Shown in pieces: positions 43,739 through 54,959 of a stretch of 64,000 bases of DNA (within the stretch, counting starts at the first letter, position 1; the number at the start of each line of letters is the position of its first letter). The position numbers were made by a program, and so were the translations under genes. The notes below the pieces were generated by a model, which did no database searches, was not told the origin of the DNA, and saw nothing but the letters and a program-made list of their open reading frames with translations. The stretch spans positions 1,160,001-1,224,000 of the forward strand of contig JBBBDQ010001184.1 in assembly GCA_037127315.1 (NCBI GenBank), read 5' to 3'. The DNA comes from Ascarosepion bandense (lineage: Eukaryota; Mollusca; Cephalopoda; Sepiida; Sepiidae).

Positions 43739-45677
43739 AATTACGAAGAACAAATGGGAAGTGAAAATTCGAAATGGGAAGCACTTTAAAGTAGCGCTTG
43801 TGACATCAGCAAGCAACATGGTCACAGAGGAAATCAAAAGCAGAGGAGAAAACGAGTGGATGACTGGAGAGGTTCTTGACATGAGAGACAGAAATATATG
43901 TCAAGATATGGAACGGAATACAAGAAACTACAAAAAAAGAACCAAGTGCAAACAAGCTAAAGAGGAATGGCTCAACAACAAATGTGCCGAAGTAGAGAGG
44001 ATGAGCAAGACAAATAAAGGAGAAATGCATAATAAAAATAAGGGAACTGACAGGACTAAGAACATGCTCCTGAACAGGATGTATAAAATCCAAGGATAGA
44101 ATGATCATATTGGAGAAAGAAGAAATACCCCAGCTATAGAAAGAATATATAAAAGATCTCGACAGAAGAGAGCACCCGATAGTAAACAAAGATGCTGACG
44201 GACCGGAAGTACTAAAATCCGAAGTGAAAACTGCAATAACCAAACTGAATAGGAACAAAGCAGCTGGATCAGATGGCATTCTAATAGAGTTGTTGACAAC
44301 CTTAGATGATTTTGGCACTGAAAAAATTACCGAAATAATAAATGAAATCAACAACAGTATGTAATACCAGTTGACCTAAGCAAATCAATTTTCATAGCCC
44401 TGCCTAAAAAGCGGGGCAGAATCGAATGTAAACTCCACCAAACAATCAGTTTAATTAGCCCTTAACTCATTGTCCGAATTCTGATCAATATAGCGCAAAG
44501 TAGAGTCATAACAGAAATATGATAAGAACAGTGCGGTTTTGTCAATGACACTGGAATATATATTTGCGATATTTATGTTTAGGATGCTATCAAAAAGAGC
44601 AATACAAATGAAAATGAATGCTTATCTGTGTTTTGTAGTCTATGCCAAGGAGTTCGAAAAAGTACACCAGAAGAAATTGATAGAAATGCTCAGCAACCTC
44701 GACATAATTGGCAAAGACATCAGAGTAACCTCTACTGCCTGCATACGGACAGAAAACAAATTCAGCAGATTTTACAAAGATAGACAGAGATGTAAGACAA
44801 GGACGTGTCTTTTCACCACATCTGTTCAACTTGTACTGCGAGAGTATTTTGAGGACCCTAGAAGTTATGCCAGGATTCGTCAATGGCAGTTACAATCTGA
44901 ACAACGTAAGATACGCAGATGATACAATTCTGATAGCTGGCACGGAAAGAAAACTACAAGAACTCTTAGAAATAGTAAATGAAGAAAGTCATTAGAAAAG
45001 ACTACAAATTAATTAAAAGAAAGCCAAAAAATATGGCCGTCAGCAAAAGGAGGAGCCCAAAATGTCAATTACAGGTTGTGGATACTAAAATCAATCAAGT
45101 ACAAAAATTTAAGTACTTGGAAAGTATTTTAATGGAATACGGAAGGTGTAACAATGAGATTCAAAGGCAAATTGGAATGGCCAAAGACACATTCCAGAAG
45201 CTGAACAGAGTATTAAGAGACAAGAAAATTTTGCCAGAAACAAAAAGAATACTGGATTTCTATGTGATGTCCATCCTTAATACGGCAGTGAATGCCTGCC
45301 AATACCATCAAAGATGAAGGAAAGCCTTGGAGCAACTGAAATGTGGTTCTATAGAAGGATGCTGCGATAACATGGCAATGATGAGGTTTTAGAAAGGATA
45401 GAAAAGAAATGGAAATTAATACCGAGCATCAGGAAGAGACAGCTGCAGTTCTTGGTACATGTAAGAAAGGTTTCGAGAATCTGATACTCACAGGTCAGGT
45501 AGAGGGAAAGACAAACAGGGAAAAGCAGTGGATAACATATTTGAAGGACCTCAGCAGGTGAATGGCAGAGCGGAGTTTGGGTGAGATAACAGGAGAAAGT
45601 TTGCTAATAGCTACCAGAGATAGGGAGACGTGAAAAGCCATAATCGCCTGCGTCCTAAAAGGACATGGCATATAGAC
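43739..45677 (+). pseudogene. RTE LINE nested in the Helitron
   Basis: Frames in order: CKQAKEEWLNNKCAEVERMS (linker); KLNRNKAAGSDGILIELLTT in decay near 44240-44310; SKSIFIALPKKRGRIECKLH; KRAIQMKMNAYLCFVVYAKE and FEKVHQKKLIEMLSNLDIIG (motif A region, 44539-44922). A YADDT-equivalent lies near 44905-44935. FKYLESILMEYGRCNNEIQR and QIGMAKDTFQKLNRVLRDKK (44979-45317) follow, then KGFENLILTGQVEGKTNREK and TRDRET*KAIIACVLKGHGI. It ends in the GAA tail at 45678. The 5' endonuclease is absent, as in the copy at 15391-17234. Confidence 0.85.
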
Positions 45678-45744
45678 AAAGAAGAAGAAGAAGAAGAAGA
45701 AGAAGAAGAAGAAGAAGAAGAAGAAGAAGAAGAAGAAGAAGAAT
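45678..45744. repeat. (GAA)n/(AAG)n microsatellite grown from an RTE tail
   Basis: About 22 GAA units continue the RTE terminus GGCATATAGACAAAGAAGAA. Minus-strand poly-Ser frames across it are artefacts. Confidence 0.95.
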
Positions 45745-46385
45745 AAGAAGAATCTTTCAAATATGCATACCAGGTTTTAAATTTTGTGGGAAGGGACCAA
45801 GAATGACACAATTGCTTTAGAGACGCCTTAATTAATCATATAGGGAATCTACTGAGATCTATATTTGTTTACTTTCTCCAATTTTGTGTCTCTGTTATAT
45901 ACCTTTCGTGTATATATAAACTGCAAAACAAAATGACTATCAACTTCAATCATAATTAAGGACACGAATATATAAAAATATACAACTATATTTCCATTCT
46001 TCTTTTTCGGTGACGCGGTGTGGATTAGAGGACTGGTCAGAGGTAGGCGCGTACATACAACGGAATTGATTGCTGGGTTCTCCTTCTTTCTTGCGTTCTC
46101 TTTTCTGTCTTATATAGACCGAAATCCGGTCGATTGCGTCAATTTTTTTTTTCAGTCACATTGTTTATATTCAATTGTCTTAAAACAATTTCGTCTGCAT
46201 TCTTGATATATCAAAACAGTATACATTTAATGTAAACACACTTTTCACCTGCCAGCTTGCATTTTTCCATTAAACAAGGTTTGTTCAATGTAAATAAATT
46301 TCTGGGCAAATTTTCACTCTGCAGTCAGAGAATATATAACACACCGTCTGAACCATTAACTATTTATCAAAATTTTCAAATTTAT
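45745..46385. other. Unassigned insert between Helitron halves
   Basis: Nothing secure. 46015-46060 (GTGTGGATTAGAGGACTGG...) vaguely resembles a tRNA 5' half but has no B box in reach. Confidence 0.4.
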
Positions 46386-47105
46386 TTTTGGAAGATTTCC
46401 TCAGCATGAGACTAGCAATGCTAACACAAGATGAGGCGTATGAAGCTGCCAAAAATTATTTCCTTTGTCCTAGCGATAATCAACTGGCTCTGTTTGAGCA
46501 TTTAACCATATGAACAACAATGTCCATTTCTTTGAAGAAGAAACTGACGGAAGAGCGGGATATTTTTTCAGGATCATATCATTATGTTGAGTGAGGAACA
46601 ACGTTCTATTTTTGATAGAATACCAGAGAAAGCTGACAGAGATGAAGGAGGATTTATATTCATTTATACTCTAGGATAAACAGGAAAAAATGATCTACTC
46701 ACCGTGAATAATAACATCCGTGAAGCATGTTTGCTACCATATGCTGTTCAATAATGGAAAACCTCCGAGAAATTTATTTCCTCTAAAAAATATTGATTTT
46801 GTTACAAATGAGGAGCAAGCTGCATTATATCCAGCTGAGTTTCTACGTTCGATAAACACCAATGGCCGACCTCCGCATGAACTGAAGATAAAAATTGGAG
46901 CATCCATAATATTATTTAAAAATTTAGATCACAATAAAGCTCATTGTAATGACACAAGATAAAAGGTTGTACAATAACAATCTAATAACTGCAAAAAAAA
47001 CATTAACTGGACTTGATGAGGGGCAAACTGTTTTCATTCCTCGTTCCCTTTGATACTGACTTACCATTTACGTTACAAAGATGTCAGTTTCAAATAGGCC
47101 AGCTG
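46386..47105 (+). pseudogene. Helitron RepHel, helicase part
   Basis: 46590-46700 reads LSEEQRSIFDRIPEKADRDE and GGFIFIYTLG*TGKNDLLTV, a decayed start of the helicase with Walker A (family: L...Q...FD.I...V....GG.FF.D.PGGTGKTF). The intact frame 46720-46962 holds VTNEEQAALYPAEFLRSINT and NGRPPHELKIKIGASIILFK, the YP.EFLN.L...G.PPH.L.LK.G.PI.LLRNL block near the C-terminus of Helitron helicases. It ends at DLPFTLQRCQFQIGQ, then the ITINK.QGQ region is cut by an RTE 3' end at 47105. The middle of the helicase is deleted. Confidence 0.8.
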
Positions 47106-47222
47106 TTATTGTATCCATAGACAAACAGGAGAAGGTGTGCTCAGAGCCACCAGGGATAGGGAAACGTGGAAAGCCATGATCGCCTAAGTGCTGAAGGGTC
47201 AGGCCACATAGAAAAAGAAGAA
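47106..47222 (+). mobile_element. RTE LINE 3' terminus nested in the Helitron
   Basis: GTGTGCTCAGAGCCACCAGGGATAGGGAAACGTGGAAAGCC encodes LRATRDRETWKAMIA, then VLKGQAT and the AGAAAAAGAAGAA end. Only about 115 bp, a minimal 5'-truncated RTE. Confidence 0.75.
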
Positions 47223-47340
47223 CACAACCAAGGCTATAGAACCCAATCTGTTCTACCATTTAACCCATTGCTGTAGAGAGAAAAATGTGTTAAAGCCTTT
47301 CCCAACATTATTTGCGAGTAATTGAATGCAAAGGATTCAG
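47223..47340 (-). mobile_element. SINE family 2 fragment
   Basis: ACCAAGGCTATAGAACCCAATCTGTTCTACCATTTAACCC is the reverse complement of 63735-63775, followed by AAAGCCTTTCCCAACATTATTTGCG. It abuts the RTE tail on its left and returns to Helitron sequence on its right. Confidence 0.7.
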
Positions 47341-47540
47341 TTGAATATGGAACACATGATCAACTATACGTTACCATAAAACGAGTTGGAGACCCAAACG
47401 ATATAAAAATATATGCCAATAAAAAAGCGGTTTGTCAATTTTAATTCAAGACTAAGACGCCGAGATAACCATAACATGCGAAAATTAACAAGAAATATTG
47501 TATACACTGAAGTTCTATAAAAACTCAAAAAAAAATCTTT
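47341..47540 (+). pseudogene. Helitron RepHel C-terminus
   Basis: Reads EYGTHDQLYVTIKRVGDPND followed by IKIYANKKAV, the HGQLYVA.SRV..P..L.I....... end of Helitron helicases. It shows that the elements at 43739-45744 and 47106-47340 were inserted into one Helitron. Confidence 0.75.
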
Positions 47541-47824
47541 CTTGTAATTAATTTTGTCCTTTGTTTATATACATATTTGTATATAAATATATATAGATGT
47601 ATATATTTTGCAGTTTACCAAAAAGAAGGAAAACTCTCATTTAAAACCTCCGCTGCTTTACAGCCATATCCAATCATAGAAAAGGCTTCAGGAGTAAACC
47701 TCGAAGTAAAATCCTAAGTTGGAGTCCCTAATGCAGTTCACTGTTGTATTCAACTAGTTCTGTCAGCTCCTGCGACGGTACTGGTTCCAAATTGTAATGG
47801 CTCTGTAATTCCTTTGGTTTAATC
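47541..47824. other. Unassigned stretch
   Basis: Possible Helitron 3' flank; no CTRR-hairpin terminus could be identified by eye. Confidence 0.4.
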
Positions 47825-50640
47825 AGTGACGTGGAGTGTATTACATGGGCAACATTGTGTCCTCCATATCGGATTGCCCAGGCTTGCATCCAACTATACA
47901 GCACCAAAACACTATATTGAACCAGGTAGCAACTGTTCTGAGTGACTTCTCACTCCGCCTCAACACCGCAGCAGGTCGTTGTCACCCGCGTCAGTGTGTA
48001 TGCCTCGACACTCTCTGCCACACCGGACTCCAAGAACGCCTTCTACGACAAGCTTGAAGCTGTCAGCAGTAGCATTTCAAGAAAGAAAGGGCTTGTTCTG
48101 TTGGGTGACTTCAATGCCAGAGTGGGTGCCGATCGCAACTCGTGGCCTTTGTGGCCCTCGTGCCTGGGACAGTTTGGTGTCAGCAAGATGAACAACAATG
48201 GCCAGAGACAACTCTAGATATACTACAACTGTGCTTAACAAACTCTTTCTTCAAGACCAAGCCCCATCAAATCGTCTCTTGGCGACAAACGCTCAGGGTA
48301 CTGTCACCAGACATACCGCCATTAAGAACGTTCTTCACACTCGCTCTTACTAGTCTCTGGTATGCTACAAGATTAAGTTTCAGCCCAAAAGGTTTTATTG
48401 TAGCAAGAAGCACGAGTATCTCCGCATTGATTTCAACAAAATGAGAGAAATAAACCATGCGGAGCAGTTTACTGAGAGGGTTGAGAGCGAACTGAAAACC
48501 TTACACAACCGGGGACACTGCTACAGAAATGTACGATAACTTAAGAGACAATGCGCCCCCACTGTTTTAGTCACCTTTGGGAGAAAGACCTTTAAGTCGT
48601 ATAACTGGTTTTAGACAAAGTCTTCACGGATTACTTCCATCACTAAAATCAAGCGCACCACTCTAGCGGAGTACAAGCGATCACCCAGCGAGAGAAACCT
48701 ACAAATCCTCCAGGCTGCCAGGAGCAAAGCTCAGCAAATTTACAGACTCTACGCTAACGAATACTAAACAGAACTCAGTGAAACCATTCAGTCAGAAGCA
48801 ATCATAGGAATATCAGAGGAATATATGATGGCATCAAGAAAGCAGTGGGCCAATGGAGAACAAGACAGCTCTCCTCAAATCCACGACTGGGGTAGTCATC
48901 AGAGACAAAAAACAACAGATGAAGAAATTGGTTGGACACTATTGCAACCTCTACTCCCAACAAAATTTTGTGACGACTGCAGTGACATTAAGTACTTTCC
49001 TGTCGTGGAAGAGCTCGACACTAAGCCAAAGATATAGAAAATCAGCGAGGCCATCAACTACTTGGCCACAGGGAAAGACCCAGGCAATAATGTGATTCCC
49101 CACGCCCTCGATCTTACTAAGCACTGAAAGATTATATTCCTGCTTACTCTGCACGAAGTCCTCTGTCTGTGCTTGAAAGACAGGGCTGTGCCAAAAACAT
49201 GAAGGACGCTATGTTCATCACCCTCTACAAGAGAAAAGGCAAGTGAAGCGTCTCCAACAATTGCAGATGCATATCTCTACTCTGTGTCGTGGGCAAATTC
49301 TTTGCTTGGGCCATCTTGTTCCGTCTGCAGAAACTTGCCATGTTTACACAGAGTCGCAGTGCGGCGTCCGAGCTGAACAATCAAATGTAGATATGTTCTT
49401 CTCATTCCGTCAGCTCCAGGAGTAGTGCAGAGAACAGCAGATGCTCCTGAATGTAGCTTTCATCGATCTGACTAAGGCATTTGACATTGTTAGCGGGGAG
49501 GTTCTATTCAGAATTCTGTCCAATATGTGATACCCAACCAAGCTGCAGAGCTTGATTGAGACCTACCATAGCAACATGCAGGGACATGTACAGTTCAACG
49601 GCAACACATCGGAGCCCTTCAACATCTGCAGCAGGTTAGAATCTTCCACTCTCTTAGGAATCTACTTTGCGCTGCTTCTGGAGCACGAATTGGGCACATC
49701 TTGGGTAGGAATTTACCTGTGTACGAGATCCGATGATAGGCTTTTCACTCTCGCCTGTTTCAGCTTCAGGACCAAAGTACGACATGTTCTTATAAGAGAC
49801 ATGTTTTTTGGTGAAGATGCGGCAGTTATTGATTGATCATTTCTCTCAGGCCCGCATAGACATTGAACTGACCATTAGCCTGAAAAAGAGAAACGTCCTG
49901 GGTCATGGTACAGCTGTATTACTGGTCATCAGCATTTGCGATTATGAGCTGGATGCAGTTCATAGGTTATCACCGACAACTTCTCCCTGCAGATAGCGCT
50001 CAACAAAAGAATTGTGAAAATAATCAAAGCTCTTGCGCGCCTCACAACACGTGTTTAGGCTAACTTCAAGCTGACACTGACGACAATAATGACAGTGTAC
50101 AATGCCTGTGTCATCAGCACACTGCTAAACGGCACGTATGGACCACGTACACCAGGCATGAGATGCGTCTGAAGACCTTTCACATGTGAAGTATCCGCCG
50201 CATATTGAGAAAAACAAGGTGCCCAATACTGAGACCATGTCTCGTGCGGATCTGCTCACATTGTTCACACTCCTTAAACAGCGCAGACTCCAGTGGCTGG
50301 GCCATGTCCACCGCATGCCAGATGGTCGCATCCAAAAAGACCTTCTGTATGGAGAGATAATCTCTAGAAGAAGATCTACTAAACGGTTACAGTTGTTGTA
50401 TGAACACGGAGTCGTAGGAGAGCGTGGCAGTCAACCAGTTCAAGTGGAGAGTAACCCTAGTCAAACAACATGGAGAGGCGGGTTTGCAGAAAGAAAAGTG
50501 ACAGATCGTACAAACCAGTAACAGAACATACATGCAAACTCTACAACAGGGACTGCCACTCCCGCATCGACGTATTTCAGACACACCACGCTTCAGCCAA
50601 GAAGACAACTAGAATGCTATCCATGGTTAATCCTGACCGA
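47825..50640 (+). pseudogene. APE-type LINE, endonuclease plus RT, nearly full length but broken
   Basis: Endonuclease: LVLLGDFNARVGADRNSW (about 48088-48141) with the GDFNA catalytic motif, then GVSKMNNNGQ, TNSFFKTKPH, KIKFQPKRFYCSKKHEYLRI. RT fingers: SEAIGKDPGN-like text near 49070 and MKDAMFITLYKRKGK (49200-49245). Motif A: NVAFIDLTKAFDIV near 49453-49495. Motif C: a FADDAA equivalent written FFGEDAAVID (49806-49836), followed by LTISLKKRNVLG. The C-terminal part reads NTETMSRADLLTLFTLLKQR and RRLQWLGHVHRMPDGRIQKD, then the terminal zinc-finger-like CKLYNRDCHSRIDVFQTHH (first Cys pair damaged). Domain order is complete from endonuclease onward; the endonuclease N-terminus and a probable ORF1 are missing. 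At least ten frame changes. Confidence 0.85.
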
Positions 50641-51679
50641 CGGAGACCTACATATAATTTGTATTATAAACTGCGGTGTAACCGTTTTGCAATAAACCTA
50701 ATTATTCTTTTCTTATTAAATAAATATCTTTACACATGGTATTATAAATGACAATAAAACAATAATGATATAACGTTGAAATAGTTTTATGTAAACGGAA
50801 ATAGAATATTAGCATTATTCAATCAACGTTGCTTTCTGGGCCTGCTGTAAAAGCTCAACGGGTACTGCACTAGTAATTATAATAATAACGCTTTTGGAAA
50901 GGTATAAACTGCCTCCACCTGTATATATTGGTTAAATAGAAAAACATGTACCTAAGAAAAATTCTAAAAGTATCAAATAACACAACATTAATTAACATTG
51001 ATAACAACCGAAATCTAAACTACATCTCAGTTTTGATGTACGCATATAACCGTGTATTTTAATGCATATTATTAAGAAACAAAAATGAATAAACAAAAGA
51101 ACTACTTTAAATTTTACAATAAGATAATATTCAATTTCCCCAGTTGTTGCAGCTAGTATATTATTTCATAAAATATTTATTGTTTCAGCTAAGTGAAAAG
51201 CATTGCAAAATATTATGAATAATTCAGAGTCAAGATAAAGGCCATGATAAATCAGACGGTATATGTGTCACCTTGTTATAGAATTGTTTAATGAGAGAGG
51301 TTTTATCATAATTCAGGTCTTTATTCACGAAAGTTTGTCGAGGGTTTAAGATGTAGTGATTGTTAAAATTTCGAAATATATAATATATAAGGTTTGTAAA
51401 GATGCTAATAAAATTCGGGCGGATAATGAATTGTTAATGATTTCATTCGACAGGTAACATGACAATAGAAACATTTTCTTTCAGTCAACGACCTTCATGT
51501 TTCATAATTTGAGGAAAAGAAATATCATTTCTTGATTTATTGAAAAAGTAAAATCACTCTCAGGACAGTGGTTTTTCTATATTGAAAAAGTAATAATGAA
51601 ATGTTGCGGATAGACATGCAAAATATGTCAAATTCAATTAATACTACGAGGGTAGTCTGAAAGATACATAGGCTCACTA
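50641..51679. other. Unassigned stretch
   Basis: AT-rich, no coding frame over 60 residues, no repeat family recognised. Confidence 0.55.
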
Positions 51680-51962
51680 TCTGACTATTTTGTTTGGCAG
51701 GATTAATCGTGGTTGGGGGCAGAGTTATAATTCCAAACGACTTCGTTACATTCGCTTATGTGCAAATACCCGTGAGAAAAGTATGATTCCATATTTATCT
51801 AGGGGTTGAATAGCAGGACACTCTTATAACTTTGCGTAGCAACCCGTTTACCACAGTGAAGAAATGCAACATACTGCGGGAAAGACTTCTACCTAGTCAG
51901 TTATGAATCTAAAGAGACATGATTGCCCAAGCGTTTATTACGTATAGCATTTAACCAATTGA
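51680..51962 (+). mobile_element. SINE family 2 copy
   Basis: GTTATAATTCCAAACGACTTCG, TTCGCTTATGTGCAAATACC, GGGGTTGAATAGCAGGACAC, CAACCCGTTTACC, GCAACATACTGCGGGA, CTTCTACCTAGTCAGT and CATGATTGCCCAAGCG all align in order to 63640-63890. The tRNA head is eroded. Confidence 0.75.
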
Positions 51963-52095
51963 TTGTTTGTACTTGCGATCCCGGTGCAGCTGTTCTTAGC
52001 GGTTGTGGGTTCACTCCAGGTCAACCCTACATTTGGATCCCTTGATGGAAAGTTGTGATATTGATTGCAAACTCTAATCTTTCATAAACTTAGTT
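51963..52095 (+). mobile_element. Possible second tRNA-derived repeat
   Basis: TACTTGCGATCCCGGTGCAG ... CTTAGCGGTTGTGGGTTCACTCCAGG: the last part fits a Pol III B box. No second copy was found in the window. Confidence 0.35.
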
Positions 52096-52791
52096 GAGGC
52101 AGCTACTAAACAGCGGTTATACTCTACTAAATATAACTAAGATTGAAATTTATATTTGATCATAGTTCGAGATTGGATCGATTAAATGCGTCGAAAATCT
52201 GCTTTGTAATAAGTATCTACCGTACATTTAGGAGGCTAATATTCCTGTTGCTTGAAATCTTGATATTTTCGAGTTTCACGAATTTTCTGTAAAAAAATAT
52301 ATGCCAAAATATGAATTAAAAACGTATTTATTTTGGCAGCAATGATATCTAATAATCCTGTACTGTTTTTGCTCTTACTATTTATCTAATTTTATATTCT
52401 GATGTTTTAGTACGTCTTTGATATTACACTAGTTACCCGGTCCATTGCCGCATGTTAAGTACGGGTAATTATTCGACAACGGAAATCTAATTTTTCTTAA
52501 TCTGTTTTGAACAGTTGAATCGTCCTGAGTATGACGATGAATAACATCCGGCAGCAAAGTCTCTGATTGGAAGATTAGTGGTTTTGATTTCATATTTTAA
52601 CAATGTCCTTAAATTGCCAGCTATTTAATTTTGTAAAAGAAAATTACAAGCAATACATTTTTGTAAAGAAAATTACTAATGTTCCCAAGAAAAGTAAAAT
52701 TCAACATTTAAATAACTAAGAAAAATTTGTCATGCCACAAAGCAAACAAACAGCTGAAGATATGAGAGTGCTTTTCACTTACGTTTTTTTT
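52096..52791. other. Unassigned stretch
   Basis: AT-rich, nothing recognised. Confidence 0.55.
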
Positions 52792-52907
52792 ACAGTTCTG
52801 TCGTTATGTATAAAGAATTTTCTTAGTTATTTCAATAAACATTTTTGTTACATTATTCAGCTTCATTTGCTTAATTGGTGGTACAAAATCACAAACAATA
52901 AAGTTAG
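52792..52907 (+). repeat. Left copy of a 116-bp direct repeat flanking an RLE LINE
   Basis: ACAGTTCTGTCGTTATGTAT ... AACAATAAAGTTAG. It matches 54255-54370 base for base except four substitutions, and both copies are 116 bp. Homology stops exactly at the LINE borders. Confidence 0.92.
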
Positions 52908-54254
52908 GTAGAAAATGGAATGCCTCGAAAGAACTGAATACAGCAAAAGAAAGAATCCAAGAAAAGGCAATACTGGGGACTATAGCTACTGAACGCGCGG
53001 GCCTAGGGTTTTTTCCCTCATAAAAATAGGACAAACTGCAAGGAAAAGAGAAAAGTCATCTTTTGCAGGAAGAAATCGTAAACGGCGAAGAAGAGACACG
53101 AATAGCAATCCAAGTTGGGATGAGACAGCAAGGGGCATGGACCAAATGGAGCTCGATGTTAAAACGCCAAATCAAATGGTACGAAATATGGCACGGTGAC
53201 ACCAGATTTAAATTTCTGATTCGGGCAGTATACGACACGCTGCCAAGCCCCACAAACTTACAATTATGGTATAAAACCCAGTCGCCAAATTGTCATCTTT
53301 GTGGGCGCAGAGGTACCTTAAAACATATCCTGAGTAGCTGTAAATCTGCCCTAGCTGATGGGCGTTACAGGTGGCGCTATGATGAAATTCTAAAAGACAT
53401 CGTGAAAATAGTTCAAAATGCTGTCAAAGAGAAAGTTTACAACACAAGGCAGATAAAATTTATTAAAGCCGGCGCGAAAATCCCACGAAATCAAAAGGTA
53501 AATCCAAACCTGCTATCTCCTGCAACAGACTGGGAACTAAGGGCCGATATAGGCTCAAGATTAAAATTCCCAGAGCAAATTGCCATCACAAAACTTCGTC
53601 CAGATATAGTTTTCTTCTCACATAAATTGAAGAAGATAGTCTTGTGGGAACTGACGGTACCCTGGGAAGAAAACGCAGAGGAAGCTCATGAAGGGAAGAA
53701 GTTAAAATATGACGAACTGCTGAAGAGTTGCAGGGTTAAAGGCTGATGGGCTAGCTGCACTCCTATAGAAGTGGGGACTAGAGGATTTGCAGCAAGGTCA
53801 ATATGCCAAGCCTTAACAGATATTGGGATAGTGGAAGTCAAAAAAAGAAAAGGACTCATGTCCATAACCGAAGCAACGGAAAGAACAGCTAATTGGTTAT
53901 GGATCAAAAGAGAGAGTGCCTGGATTCCAAATTGTTAGCTAATATTCCCCAACATTCTGCGTCTAAATTGATGTTTCGGACGAGCTCATTTGCGGTTCGC
54001 CTCTAAATGGAAAGTGGCTCTGATTGTCGCCAATCGGAAGCAATTGCAGGGTTTCATACCGGGCCTAAACGTAATTTTCCAGTGTCTGAAAGCGCTTATC
54101 GAGAGTGGGCTGGAGTCTGATCATCTCTGGTCGGGTTGGCGCAATGAGGGGGGTATGATGTTGAAAGACCCGAAACACCCTAGTGATCCTCGCGATGACA
54201 TCACTGACGACACCCTCTAGCGCCCCCATTACGGTGCGTATGTTTGAAATGAAA
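52908..54254 (+). mobile_element. RLE-type LINE (second type), 5'-truncated, with flanking duplication
   Basis: It starts GTAGAAAATGGAATGCC and immediately reads EWNASKELNTAKERIQEKAI, LGTIATERAGLGFFPS, a segment C-terminal to the RT thumb in Hero/NeSL-like LINEs. The endonuclease-bearing frame follows (53063-53746 and its continuation to 53938). A GC-richer 3' untranslated part (53940-54254) includes GACCCGAAACACCCTAGTGA. The element ends CGTATGTTTGAAATGAAA. RT is absent. Confidence 0.85.
53063..53938 (+). pseudogene. Restriction-like endonuclease domain of the RLE LINE, one nonsense mutation
   Basis: The longest recognisable coding piece in the window: 227 residues to a TGA at 53744, then the same frame continues about 64 more (WASCTPIEVGTRGFAARSIC, then TEATERTANWLWIKRESAW) to a TAG at 53936. 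N-terminal RQQGAWTKWSSMLKRQIKWY and EIWHGDTRFKFLIRAVYDTL precede the zinc finger CHLCGRRGTLKHILSSC (C-X2-C-X7-H-X4-C, residues about 76-92). The nuclease core is LRPDIVFFSHKLKKIVLWEL and TVPWEENAEEAHEGKKLKYD, giving the RPD...E motifs of a PD-(D/E)XK fold, with K in KKLKYDEL as a candidate. TGA at 53744 replaces the Trp or Gly expected in G-W-x. It is the youngest-looking element here, with a single visible lesion. The RT upstream is missing by 5' truncation. Confidence 0.85.
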
Positions 54255-54370
54255 ACAGTTCTGTCGTTATGTATAAAGAATTTTCATAGTTATTTCAATA
54301 AACATTATTGTTACATTATTCAGCTTCATTTGCTTAATTGGCGCTACAAAATCACAAACAATAAAGTTAG
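54255..54370 (+). repeat. Right copy of the 116-bp direct repeat
   Basis: 112 of 116 positions agree with 52792-52907 by direct comparison (differences in CTTAG/CATAG, TTTTTG/TTATTG and GGTGGTA/GGCGCTA). Confidence 0.92.
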
Positions 54371-54474
54371 CAAATAAAGAAAAAATACATCGCTTGAAAA
54401 CACCTAAAACAGCAAAAATGTGTAGCTTATCTAAATTAGAACCAAACTTTATTTAGTCTACGAATATCAGTCAG
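54371..54474. other. Unassigned short stretch
   Basis: Nothing recognised. Confidence 0.4.
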
Positions 54475-54715
54475 TTAAGTACCATACGTGATACACGCTT
54501 TGAGCGATCATGTCTTTTTCGAGACATGACTGACTGGTCAAGGGAATAGAACACAATCTGTCTTATTATTTAACCTATAATTGGGGGGAAGAGACGTATT
54601 AATACCTTTCCCAAAGGTATTTGTGCGTAAATGTATCCAAGGAATTCAACTGGAATTCGAACTCGGCTCCCCTTTTTGTCGTTCCGAGTCTATATCCACT
54701 ACACCACAATGATTT
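54475..54715 (-). mobile_element. SINE family 2, near-complete copy
   Basis: On the plus strand it reads GTACCATACGTGATACACGC ... GAGCGATCATGTC ... TTTAACCTATAATTGGGG ... AAAGGTATTTGTGCGTAAATG ... TTCAACTGGAATTCGAACTCGGCTCC ... GAGTCTATATCCACTACACCACA. This is the reverse complement of 63600-63905 throughout, including the tRNA head (B box GAGTTCGAATTCC). Confidence 0.8.
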
Positions 54716-54959
54716 AATTCTGCTTGCCATTCATTTTTTGGATATCCCAGTTACACTTTAATGGGTTTAGTGACTTAACTCTTTTTTTGTTTCTTTTTTT
54801 TACCCTCTTCTATGGGCAAGTATTGAACTCACATTTCTCTGAGTCAACTCACTTTTAGATTACTCAACCAACGTTTTCATCCACATGGCCCAGTTGATTA
54901 TGTAAAAAGGATAAATCATAACAATATCTAATTTTGGAAAATATCGCTAACTAATATCA
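54716..54959. other. Unassigned short stretch
   Basis: Nothing recognised. Confidence 0.4.

Noticed and set aside
43806..44354. 182-residue minus-strand open frame
   Set aside because: Antisense to the RTE linker and RT fingers on the plus strand.
46015..46060. tRNA-like head (GTGTGGATTAGAGGACTGG)
   Set aside because: No B box at the right distance and no second copy in the window.
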